From NCBI GenBank assembly GCA_914767715.1, contig OU612067.1, positions 21,676,162-21,740,161 on the forward strand: a stretch of DNA of 64,000 nt, given 5' to 3'. The stretch is from Membranipora membranacea. Taxonomy: Eukaryota; Bryozoa; Gymnolaemata; Cheilostomatida; Membraniporidae. The notes below the pieces were generated by a model, which worked only from the letters and a program-made list of their open reading frames with translations, had not been told where the DNA came from and did not search any database. Position 1 is the stretch's first letter, and the number at the start of each line of letters is the position of its first letter. Below, piece after piece: positions 1 to 15,400 of the stretch. Both the position numbers and the translations under genes were made by a program.

Positions 1-1527
1 GTTAAACAGTAATGTAAGAAGAGGCCTGCTTGGTGTTACTTGATATTGGTTTGAACAGATGAGCACTCTTTTGTGTGTATGCTGTTCCTTTTTTAGTAGT
101 CCTGTTGCTTCTGAACTTATAATTCAGGCTGTGTTTGCAGGTAGTTTTTAGCAACAAAACTGAGTCGTTTCAAATAAGGCTGTGATTAGACAAGTGTTCC
201 CTGTGTGGCTGATGAGAAGTAAGTGTCTTATTCTAACATCATCTTAAGAGTGCAAGATTATTTGCTTATCAGTTGCCCAGCAACTACATGAAAAGGAGGT
301 AAGAATGTTGCAATTAAAGTGTATATCCGGTTGAATAGCTGATATAGAGTGAGAGGACAACTTTAAATTACTCAGTTTAATTTCACCTAACACTCATTTG
401 CTCAGATCTGATTTGGTAAGCAAGTAGAAAGACCTCCATGTTCTATGCTACAAATTATGACATCAGATACATAAACTATTTCATTTGCAACAATATGAAT
501 ATGAAGTTTAACAGGTCAAAATTTAAGTTTCTAAATTCTGTCTGCTCGTATACATTTGTGCTGGCCTAAAACAATACATATTTTGCAATTTTTTATGCTT
601 GAAGACAACAGAGAATGGGGGGGGGGGGGGCGGGGGAGGAGTATCCATTTGTTGTTTTCACATGGTCTTATTTGCTTCATGCATTGATCGGTGGTTAATA
701 AAGTTCATAATAATAACAATAATTTTAGAAAAGGAAGGTTGTCATGTTCAAAAAGGAAAATCAGCTGCACTATATTCAAGTTACCGCACACAAAGTATAG
801 AAATATGACAGTCGCTATACCAAAAGTGTATGACCAAGGACGAGAATCTGTAATCACAGATACAATTAAATAGGTTTCTTTCAATTACAATATTTTGAGA
901 TGGATACCTGTATATTGAGCAACCAGCCCCGACATATGTTATCTATCGAATGATAATGAAGACTTGCCTTTGAATGTTGAATTTCCCGTGGATTTCATTA
1001 GAATTCTGTTAGGTTGGAATTTGAGATGACAAAACCATTTATTTTATAATTTATTATCATAAGACGCAATCAAATAGTATAATGATAAAATATACATATA
1101 TAATGAATATAAAAATGCAGACATTTAAATCACGTATTGTTGCGATCCTCTCTGATTTCCTTGGTATAAGTTCCCATCACCATAATGTTGAGCAAAACGG
1201 AGCTGTTAACACGTAGGTAGAGGACAGCAGAGTTATCATTATGAATCATCTAATCCTGAAACCAATACTCAGTTACACCTAGCCCAGAGCAGAAAACACA
1301 TAGACTAGTGAGGGGATACCTTCTAGTTATTAAACTTCCTGCCAAAATCTAAAATTCAGATGCTGCAAGAACCATGAAACATCGCGTAGAATGAGTAGAT
1401 TAGCGGACCTGTCAGGCCTATTCCATCTTAATAATGGTGCAATCGTAAATAAATGGAGGTGAAGCAAGCAACATAATACATTTTGCTGCAGTCTACATCG
1501 ATTGCTCCATATATATGTAAACTTGAC
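1..1527. other. Non-coding stretch, 3' flank of the membrane-protein gene
   Basis: I find no convincing exon on either strand. The open frames around 599-873 are short, run through a G-homopolymer (about 617-636) and have no splice context or domain. The sequence is AT-rich spacer downstream of the minus-strand gene that ends at 1554. Confidence 0.5.
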
Positions 1528-1533
1528 TTTATT
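1528..1533 (-). terminator. Polyadenylation signal AATAAA
   Basis: The minus strand reads AATAAA about 20 bases after the TGA stop (1554-1556) of the sushi-like membrane-protein gene. This supports the small last exon 1554-1599 as the true end of that gene. Confidence 0.5.
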
Positions 1534-1553
1534 AGACAAGTTTCAGTTTTGTA

Positions 1554-5931
<4,378 letters not shown>

Positions 5932-5939
5932 AAAACCTA

Positions 5940-8277
5940 TTAGTTTGCTGACTTATTCAATGATGTATTGGATTTAGGAGGCACGCTGGTAGTCATTTCT
6001 TCTATAAGAGTAACAAGGTCTTTGGGATCCATGGGGCTTAGGCTTTTATTATTAATAAGACGGAAAATGACCTGCAAAAACATGGGTATATGCCCCCTTT
6101 AACAACATGGGTATATGCCCCCTTTAACAACATGGGTATATGCCCCCTTTAACAACATTCCATTTTTAAAGGCTGTGAAGTCTAGCTATTCGCCATGTGC
6201 CACTTGTCCTACACGTATGTCAGCAAAGCAGTCATATGTGCAGATATTAATTTAAACAATATTATAGGAAATGACGGTGGTTATTAATTTTCGACTGTCC
6301 GTTAGAACAGGATATAGTAAGATTACAGTGATAATGATTAAATAAGTTGAAAATAACACCTGTTAGATTTATCTTATCGCAATAAAATATTTAATGTTTT
6401 CAATTTTCACTCAGCTGTGACTCAGATGACCTTTTTCAAAAGCCTAAGGTGTAGTCTCTGCTGTGTATAGGTAGGAAAGAAACAACCGTGTCATAGTAGG
6501 TGTTTATTTCTTGTTGTGTTTACTCTGCCTCTCAATGATAATTTAATTTTAGCACCAGGCCTTGTATAACACTCAGATACTACTGCGCACATGGAGCCTA
6601 ATTGTGTTACTATTTTTAACTGAATATTAACGATAACAAAAGGCAAAACCAAAATCCATTGGCAGTGAATAAAATCAGGTAGTGGTAATATCACCATGTT
6701 TTCCTGCACCTATATGGACTGAAAATATAGCGTGGTGTTTCTAACATGACCGTATACAGCCATATTATATGTTAATCACCTGCTTTAGGGTAACATCTCC
6801 AAGCTGCCTGTAATTGCCTCCCCTGTCTGGAGACCGGAGGCTGTCGTAAGACACCACAGCGCTCATTTCCACCTGCAGCAGACAAAAACACCAATCAATG
6901 ATACATAATTATCATTGACACAGACTCATAGTACCAGTAACAGTAAACCAAGCTCCTGTGTGTGTGTATGGGTTCATCTTATATTTCTTCAGGTAACGGG
7001 ATTGAAGAGGGGGGAAGGAATTTAATGTAATGGCTAGGTTTCATTTGATCATAGCAGTGTTCCAAATGAATTTATATCAAAACCTAATATTGTATTATAT
7101 TAACAACAACAGTTGCAACAAAAATTGTGCTCACGAATATTATTATTATGGCTGTAGTGTCCCAACATAATCACAAATTGTACACTGTTACTGTTCTACT
7201 GGTAGCTATGTACCCTCAAGACTTTGGCGGCCCGGCGCTGTAGGACAAATTCGCCATTTTGCACAGGCTTGAAATAGGCAAATTTACTATATTATCACAT
7301 TTTGCACTCCCACTCCAGCTAGTGAAAGATGTTGCTAGCTAAATTTTTAATTTTACCCTCTATCAATGTAGCCAAACAAAACTTTGGCCAAAATTTATTC
7401 CTTTGGAGTACAAATTCACAATTTATAACTTACCCGAGTATTGTCTCCTCTCAGCTGTGAGATCGATCACTTTGATCTGACTGTGTGCTGCAGAGGTAAA
7501 GCAAGTATTAATAGCAATTGTCAGAGTGATATATGAGAAAGGGATACCATCTACTTTCATCACAAGTTGCACTGTCTTATCCCTGCTGCCATCACATGAT
7601 GCAATATTGCGTCGTGTCAGAAGACTGCACTACAACAATAATGCTGACCATGTACCCAACTTTGCGTTGAGAAAAATTTGTGCCCAACAAATGAGGTTTG
7701 ATAAACATATTTTTCTCAGTGTTTACTTTAATATCTTTTGTCTCTTTGCATTTTTTCCGCATAAATAAGAAGTCAATTAATAGAACACGCATCGTTAAAA
7801 GGCATACATAATTCTCAAAATTCAAAGTTGCCTGTCATCCAAGAGATTTAGAGGCAGCAGAAAATCAGCAAACATCAGCCATATCACAACTTTCATTCTG
7901 CTAACGACAAGTTCATTGGTCCAGCCTCCTTGGTCATACCAGGGAGAATGGTCATACTAGTTGCACAAAAAAAAACTGCTGAGAGTTGCCTCCCTCTCTA
8001 TCAAGTAGAAGACAACAACCAGAATTAACCAAAACTCTAGGATAACTGATAGAATTATAAAGTTTGGTACGAGTGACATAATTCCCAAACTTTCTGTAGA
8101 GTTTAGGGCTTATTATCTTCATATTGATATTGTTGCCTCACCACACAAGAAAACAAGCTGATTTGGAAATATAAAAAAAAAAATTTACTGAAAGTATATC
8201 AGTGGAGAACACTTGCTTACCACTCCACTTATGAATTGGAAATAGATCGAAACAAGCAGGATTTAGTGATAAAGTTG
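5940..8277 (-). CDS. Unrecognised minus-strand gene, 3' exons only (partly resolved)
   Basis: Four exon candidates with good splice sites: 8221-8277, 7434-7487, 6780-6872 and terminal exon 5940-6071. The first two join in phase and read ...DLFPIHKWSAHSQIKVIDLT.... The last two join in phase 0 and read ...YRQLGDVTLKQ then VIFRLINNK...MDPKDLVTLIEEM, ending at TAA 5940-5942. Exon 7434-7487 ends in phase 1 while 6780-6872 reads best in phase 0. A small exon may therefore be missing, or these are two transcripts. The 5' exons were not found; a possible start (ATG near 8392, reading MESIINSSSRKKKRP) does not join in phase. No domain is recognised. The stop codon lies 8 bp before the ATG of the next minus-strand gene. 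Confidence 0.42.
6081..6155. repeat. 25-bp tandem repeat, three copies
   Basis: Three exact copies of a 25-bp unit beginning CATGGGTATATGCCCCCTTT at 6081, 6106 and 6131, with a partial fourth. It lies just upstream (minus strand) of the acceptor of the terminal exon 5940-6071. Confidence 0.95.
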
Positions 8278-11200
8278 CTGCAACAGTAGTGAAGTATTAC
8301 AGGTAAATATATAGGGTATCTCTGTACTAAGGTGGCAAGGTCATTGATGGGTCTCTTTTTTTTTCTTGATGATGAATTGATGATTGATTCCATCTTATTA
8401 TAATTACCTATCTATGGCTTCATTATACATATATAATTAGTAGAGAGTTACAGAGTGCAGAGAGAATGGTCCCTGGTCAGTCCAGTGACTGTCTGCCAGT
8501 GAGTTGAGACTGATTATCAGTGTTAGTTTAGATGAGTGATTTGTTGTTGTCTTGACTTGTGAGCACTCACAGACACTCAGTGAGTCAGTGAGCTTATACC
8601 CATCCTATCCATCTATTGATAGATAAAAGATAGGCACCTGGAGTTACATATAAACAATTATTTGTGTTTGTCTACTTCACCAATGTCCATCATTAATCAC
8701 CCTGGTTTTGGGGATGGTCATCATGGACATTTGCTAAGTCAAAAGTGGACGTGCTTGTTGCTCCAGATGCCTATGCCCCTACCCCTCTGAAGTGTTGAGG
8801 GGCCAGCTGGTTTTCTTGAGTCTATCACTACTCCTCACTAGTCTTACATGGACACCACTATTTGCAAATCTTTGCTCGTATAGAGTATGGTTAACTCTAG
8901 TTGTAGTTACTCATTTCTTGCACTAAGTATATAGATGCACGATTGTTGACATTTACTGTAACACGATATCAAATTGCCTTCTTGCAGTTTCCTTGTACAT
9001 CCACGTGTGAACAACAACTAGGCTATATTTTACTCCAGGCGAGCTTGCATTGTTATGGGCAAGGATTACTGCTTTCATTTAGTTAGTCCTTGTGCATGCA
9101 AAATGGTGGTAAAATGCCATCTGACTTACTCAAGAGCATTGTTTTCAGAAAATATATTGTTAGATATAGGCCTGTTTGCACAACTTTATCTCAACCAACT
9201 GTTGGGAACTGAGTATTTGCACTTTGGATCCGTAGGGCCTCAATGTTTGGCCTGGCAATTTACTGGTACCTTCTCTTTGCCCTCAGCATAGAGTTTTATG
9301 ATGGTGTTCTGTACTTTGGTAGCTTGCATCATGTTTATAGTATTCTCTTTTCAATAAGGGCCAAGCCAAGGTTTTTCTCGTTTACATTTTCCTGCTGGCT
9401 TTTCATGTTTCGTCAAGATCTGGATAACAGTTATTTCCGTTCTTATATAAAGAAAACTCAGAACCTGCATGAAGGCTTGTAACCTTCTGATGATATTGAC
9501 AAGTGTTTATATGGTAACCTGAGAATTCACTTTTTTGCAGGCTGCTCTAAAATTGTGATGCCATAGTTGATTGATTGCCAACAGTAATCTGAACCTGCTT
9601 CATGATTCTCTGACAAATCCTCATACAAATTCTACAAAGAGTTTGTAACGTGCATTAACACCCTATATGATCAACTTACACAATCATGGGTCCCTATAGT
9701 GCTTGCCAACATATTTGCTCAGCCCACCTGAAGAAGAGTTCAAATCAACATGACAAACTCCAGGGGCCTCACACCCACGCGCACAGCGTACGGCCTACAA
9801 TTGTAACCTGTGGTATCCGCTGATTATTTTTATGCCAAGGTGTTGTTTTTAACGACTGGTTATCATAAAGTGTTCCTATTATTATATGCTCATTATCAAG
9901 TCATTACCCATCAGTAATATTTCTACCCGAGGAGCTCGGCTGCTCTGACCAGGCCCTTCACCTTCTGCTAGATGCTAATGTATTCATATATGGCAGCTGC
10001 TGAGTAATTCACCAACCATACAATGGATGACGTAGCCTTTAGAATAGATTGAAGCTAAGTGATGGATGGATTTATGTCAATCACAGACAACAGCGTGAAA
10101 TTCGGTGTAGACACTGGTACTGGTAAAAGACAAAAACATTGAAAAATCAGGTCTCTATTGAGTTAAAAAAAAAGGTGTAATGTGAGAATCAGATGTTGTA
10201 AACGCAGTCTCAACCTCAAGCAGTCCTCTGGACTTCATGGCGTGGTAACGTCCTGTTGGGCAGTTACTTAAAGAGTCATTTATAAAGTGGTCCTCATCGT
10301 GAATGTATCTGTATTTTATGAGGGCTCCTTCCCATCATGGGGTGTTCCCATCGTTTTTTGGATGTTGTGGTGTTAGAGCACTAGACGTTATTTGGCAACT
10401 GTCATAGCAATCACACTCATTACAAGGGCTATTAGCCTTTTCTTCTTTGATGGAATTTAAATTGTCGAATTAGTTTCTAGGTGAGAATTGTGTCCCGTGT
10501 GCATACATGCTGTGAAGCACACTCAAGTGAAGAGTTCTTGGACGGATGGACATTGTTTTACCTAGACTCCTAGAGAGTGACGATGCGCTTAACTTCACAT
10601 CTTTTCATGATTTTGATTTCGTATTTCAGCCCTTTTTTTGGTGATAGATTGTTTCCAATTTGATTGCACTCGTTGGAAACTTCAGTCTAGAATGTTCCGA
10701 GTTGATCATAGGCTTTCCCAAATTTGGCTTATCAATAGCGTTATGTTGATAATTTTTGTCAATGCTTTGTCAAACTGCAATCTGATCAGGTGTGAATAGT
10801 TAGCTGATTAGGTTTTCACTAGAAGGAAGTTTGCATTATTGTTCTTTTTTTTCAGCACCTTTTTATTGGATTTCATTGCTTGTTGCAGACCCCATGCAAA
10901 GGTAAAAAGTTGTAGTTTTATTGCCCAGGCTCGCAAGGCTGTATTTGGTTCTCTCACTTGCTGAGTAATATGATGAGTTTTATCGTGATTTCAGTCTGTA
11001 GAGTGATGGGATTAGTATCCCATAGGATATAAATCATTGTTATGCAAGAGGCACTTACTTGGTCTTTACGATTATAACTATAATGAGTAGTATAAGAGGC
11101 TGCATTGCTGATCTTGTTGGTATTATTATATAATTTATTGTTTTGCTGGGGTTTTATATGATGTACTTAACTGATTCAAGTGTTAACTATTGTATATATT

Positions 11201-12379
11201 TGTTAGATCATCATCATCATATCATGATGATTATGTCTGTGGGTCTGTTAGGGTGTTGATCAAGTTTGGTCCACTTTCCTGCATTTAAAGTTGCTGCCGA
11301 TTCACTGATCACATCGCAGTCACGTCAAATCCGTTGCCTGCAGCGTGACTGCGATGTGACCAGTTATTCGGGAGCAACTCCGAATGCAGGCAAATGAACC
11401 AAACTTGATCGATCTAGTTAGGATTTTAAGGGCCCAGCCTCCTGTATAAAGTTGGGTTTATATCATAGCCCTCCTCTAACCTGCTCAGCTTCGATGGCTG
11501 ATACCAAACTTCACGTGGATGTCATAGGTAGTACAATTAGTCTTTGTAAGCCGGATGGGGGGAGGTATAGGGTTGAAGTGGTTATGGAATCTCCATAATG
11601 AGTGCAATGCATCGCTGTACATGATAAGTAACTCTAAACCTTGCAATGCTGCCAGATTGGTTACCATGTGTGTTTTCTCCCTGTTAGAGAAGCTGTTGAA
11701 TACCAATGCTTCCTTGGCCAGCGAGTCGACAAAGCATTGTTAATCAGCAGCAGACACGGATAAATCCGGTTTCCACCCATAATAGCACAGTAACATTTTT
11801 TGGTGATGCTAAATTTGCAATAATTTTATGGCAATAGCAGCAAAGTTCCAGTTACTCACCATTATTATTACATATTGGTATAACAGTAAAATTTGGCTGC
11901 CATGTGGTTGTCAGGCGACACTTCCTAATAGCGCTACAAGCCTGCCAGTTTTATGTGATTGATTTAGTACAATGTGCTCACCTTGGATATACTCTAACTG
12001 CAATTAGATATGGTGTCATTTGTTGCGACAGTCTTTCTTGTCGGTGAATTTTTTACCTTTCTTATGACAAGGTAGAAACTTCTAGTTGATATGTTATTGC
12101 GGTGTTGGAGACGGAAAATGACATGTTATTTTCTATTATAATATCGACTTTTTGGTCGCAGTCTTTAATTTAATATTATTGATTCATGATATTGTACCAG
12201 ATTAACAACAACACGACTTATCAGAGAATGGCCAGCAATATTTATGTGTCGAGTTGTTGTTATGACTTTTTATTGAACCATCTTTTTCACGGGTGAATGA
12301 TGGAACAACTAAGACATAATATAATATGTTGTTTTGCTCAATCAAATCTCAATTTTAACTTTTATCTCTTTATTTTCAG
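8278..12379. other. Long stretch without a supported gene
   Basis: No exon with domain or phase support was found on either strand. Open frames at 9055-9482 have no splice or family support. The region should contain missing 5' exons of the minus-strand gene ending at 5940 and the promoter and first non-coding exon of the plus-strand DNAJB6-like gene. A foldback element occupies 11268-11410. Confidence 0.4.
11268..11410. mobile_element. Miniature foldback element, family A, copy 1
   Basis: The left end reads GATCAAGTTTGGTCC and the right end GGxCCAAACTTGATC in inverted form (here GAACCAAACTTGATC), with further pairing of the GTTGCTCCC/GGGAGCAAC type and an inner inverted CGTGACTGCGATGTGA. 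It is the longest of five family A copies in the window; it has no coding capacity. Confidence 0.75.
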
Positions 12380-12396
12380 CGGAAGACTCTTGTAGC

Positions 12397-12408
12397 ATGA
12401 GTGCATAA
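12397..12408 (+). promoter_or_regulatory. Three-codon upstream ORF in the 5' leader
   Basis: ATG AGT GCA TAA occurs 46 bases before the main ATG at 12454, after an acceptor-like TTTATTTTCAG ending at 12379. If this leader exon is real, the short uORF could tune translation of the J-domain protein. Confidence 0.35.
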
Positions 12409-12453
12409 ATTAGTATACTACTTTTGTACTAGCTCTACACCTAGAAATCTGTC

Positions 12454-15400
12454 ATGTCGAGTAACGAGGAGTTTGATTATTATAAAATACTGGATATACC
12501 AAGAACTGCCACCTCATCGGAGATAAAAAAGGCGTACAGGTAAGTCAACCTCTAGATCAAATTTAATCCAATTGCCTGCATTCCAGTTGCTCCCTTCCAC
12601 TGCCTGCGGCGTGACCAGTGGATCGGGTGCAAACTTGGTCTAGTCAGCTTCTAACATTAAATCAAGGGATAGCCCTGATCAACTGTAACTCACAATGAAT
12701 ATGAGAACTTTTTAACATTCACTTGCTGTAGAATTGGACTGGCAATAGCCTCCTGACCCTACCTATGAGTATACCCCTGTCAGCTGTGATTCTAACCATT
12801 GATCGCACAAAAAGTAACTTTAATATATCGCTTGCAATATGCAATGTGGCAGACAATAAAATCCTGGTATGTCTTGCTGGGGAATGACCTTTACACTTCA
12901 TGTGCTCAACAAACAGCTTGTCTTGCCTTGTCATTGAGAAGGGGCTGGCCGAGGTAACTCAAATCAACCTGGGTTCAGTTCTCAGGGACCCTTAGAGCTC
13001 AAGCCTTGCATAAAACGAAGATTAATCTAGAATCTTTGTTCAAAACGCCCTGAAATACAATGAATGAAACAGCATAGATTCACTATCTGAGAGTTTTCAT
13101 TTAAGAAGAACCTACTTATCTCCCATATACATATTAGCATAGTATGTATAGCAAGTTGTGGTAGTAATGAATAACCAGTTAGTGTAAACCTGATTGATGT
13201 GAATTTGAGCTGGAGTATTTGGGAAAGTTAGTTAAACTGGGGTGTTTGGGGAAGTTCAGGATCAGGTTCATGGTTCAGGTTTTCTAGTTTCACGAGGCAA
13301 AATGAGGGCAGTTTCTGCAGTTTTCCCTTCTTCAGCTTAAGTGTAAAGTATTGATAATGTTAAAAAGTTACAGGATGATGGTAGTGTAGCATTTCCTTAC
13401 CCACTCTACCACCACATAACATGACTATGTTCACTTAGCTATGTGACAAGGTTATATGTTCACTCGCTTACCCATTCAGACAACGCTATCAACATAAAAA
13501 CTCAGTTGTAAGGACTCAGAGTTTTATATAGACAATCATGTTGTAATATGAGCTCAGTCTACCAGCTTCGTGCTTAGCCTTGAAGTTTCATTTCTATTAT
13601 CAGTAAGAAAAAACTGTCCTTTATTAGATGCTGTCATATCCTAACTAGCTGCTTTTAGGACTTTATCATAGTATGTTTATTTCACTTTTGTAGTTTAAGT
13701 GCTCAAAGGTTTGCACTCAATCACTATATTTGTTGTTGTTTTTTTGTAGAAAACAAGCCTTGTTATGGCATCCCGACAAAAACCCTGATAATAAGGAAGG
13801 GGCTGAGAAAAGATTCAAGCAAATTGCTGAAGCGTATGAAGTTCTATCTGATAGTAAGTATGTTACCCTGGCTTTTTTGCGAGGAACCCCCCCCCCTCCC
13901 CGATGAAGGATGAGGTTTAAATGGGATTGAAGTTATATCCATGGGCCTAGGGATTTACCTTTGTTTTGGAGCGATCGTTTTTGCGCTTCAGAAATAATAT
14001 TAACGGTGTCTGATAATAAGTATATGCCACGGCTTTAGTGCGCGGACACCCCCCTCCTTGATTTGAGTGGTAGGAAAGCTAGCTCCATGAAGATTTTATT
14101 TTCGAAGAAGATGAGATAATATTACTGTGAAAAGATCATCTCAGCATGTAATGGACGATATGGTCAACTGGTAACCCAGTGGTGTTGACTCACCACCTTT
14201 GGCTATAGAGTGCACCTGAAACATGTGATGAAATCTGTCATCATGATTTCATCTAAGTGCAAATTCAATTCTGTCAAGGAATATTCTTCCTTATAATTGA
14301 AAGTGGTATACATGTAAATGCGAAAGTGATGTCACTTAGCGCGTCAATACAACAACTGCAAATTCATACCAGTTTGCGCATGATGTTACCAAAGTAAATT
14401 TTCTTGTCGTTTTAGTCATCATCTTCTCAATTCACCAGCTATACCAAAATTATATTCAAATCAATTCCTTGATGGATGTTGAAAGCTACATGTTCATTAA
14501 AACAGTCGAATGATGACTACATGCAGCACTAAGTATTTATGTCATATGTTGTAAATAAATTAACAAATGGTCGATTGTAACTAAGCCATGGCACATTGCT
14601 GGGGCATATGGACATACTGTCATAGGATATTTATATGGGTCTGCACTAGCCTTGTCACACAAAAACCTGTGGCCGTGTGACAACGCTATCCCTACACTGT
14701 TGTGATCATTTGTTTTACCAGGCTTGTAAAACATTGCATTGTGGGAGCTTTGTTTTCAATCCTCATATCATCCCAACATATAATGTAGTTATCGAAGTGC
14801 CCGAGTTGTTTTATTTGGGGGGAGGGGTCTTAGTAATGCCCGCTATTTACTATCACTGTCAGCCCTACTGGTCAAAGCAGCACAGGCTAGAGTGTTACAT
14901 GATTGTTAACTTTTGTCTAATTTTTCACAATTTTATAGAGGATAAGAAATCTACATATGACCGCTTCGGTAAATCTGGCTTGTCAGGAAACAGCGGGGGC
15001 GGAGGTCCATCCTTTGACCCGTTCAGTAATGGATTTAGCAGCAGTGGTCCACACTTTACTCATCGCAGCGCTAACTTTCACTTCAGAGATCCTATGGATA
15101 TATTCGCGGAGTTCTTCGGCGGCGGAAGCCCGTTTGAAGATTTTATGGGTAAGACAAACCGCCCACGTCCCCTCAACCTTATGTGGGCCTATTTGATTGT
15201 CTTTGTAATCAGAATTGCATCCATTAATTTGTTATTTTATATAGGAAGGTTAATGCTTAAATCAGGACCTGGTGTTAGCGGCAAAATGAGTCCGAACACA
15301 CCACTTTATATCAGGTTGCTGCTGGCTCCACCCTGATTTTGTGCATTCAAAAGGTATATGAACCTCGATGAAATCCATACTTCAAAACAAGAAATGTGTC

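Noticed and set aside
599-873. Two short overlapping open frames at the left end
   Set aside because: They run through a G-homopolymer, have no splice signals or domain and no codon-level support.
8301-8400. A start exon beginning MESIINSSSRKKKRP on the minus strand
   Set aside because: Its only nearby donors are phase 0 and do not join the phase of exon 8221-8277, so it was not included in the model.
14677-15336. A single 219-codon gene on the plus strand
   Set aside because: Only 14939-15148 is coding, as exon 3 of the DNAJB6-like gene; the flanking parts are intron read-through.
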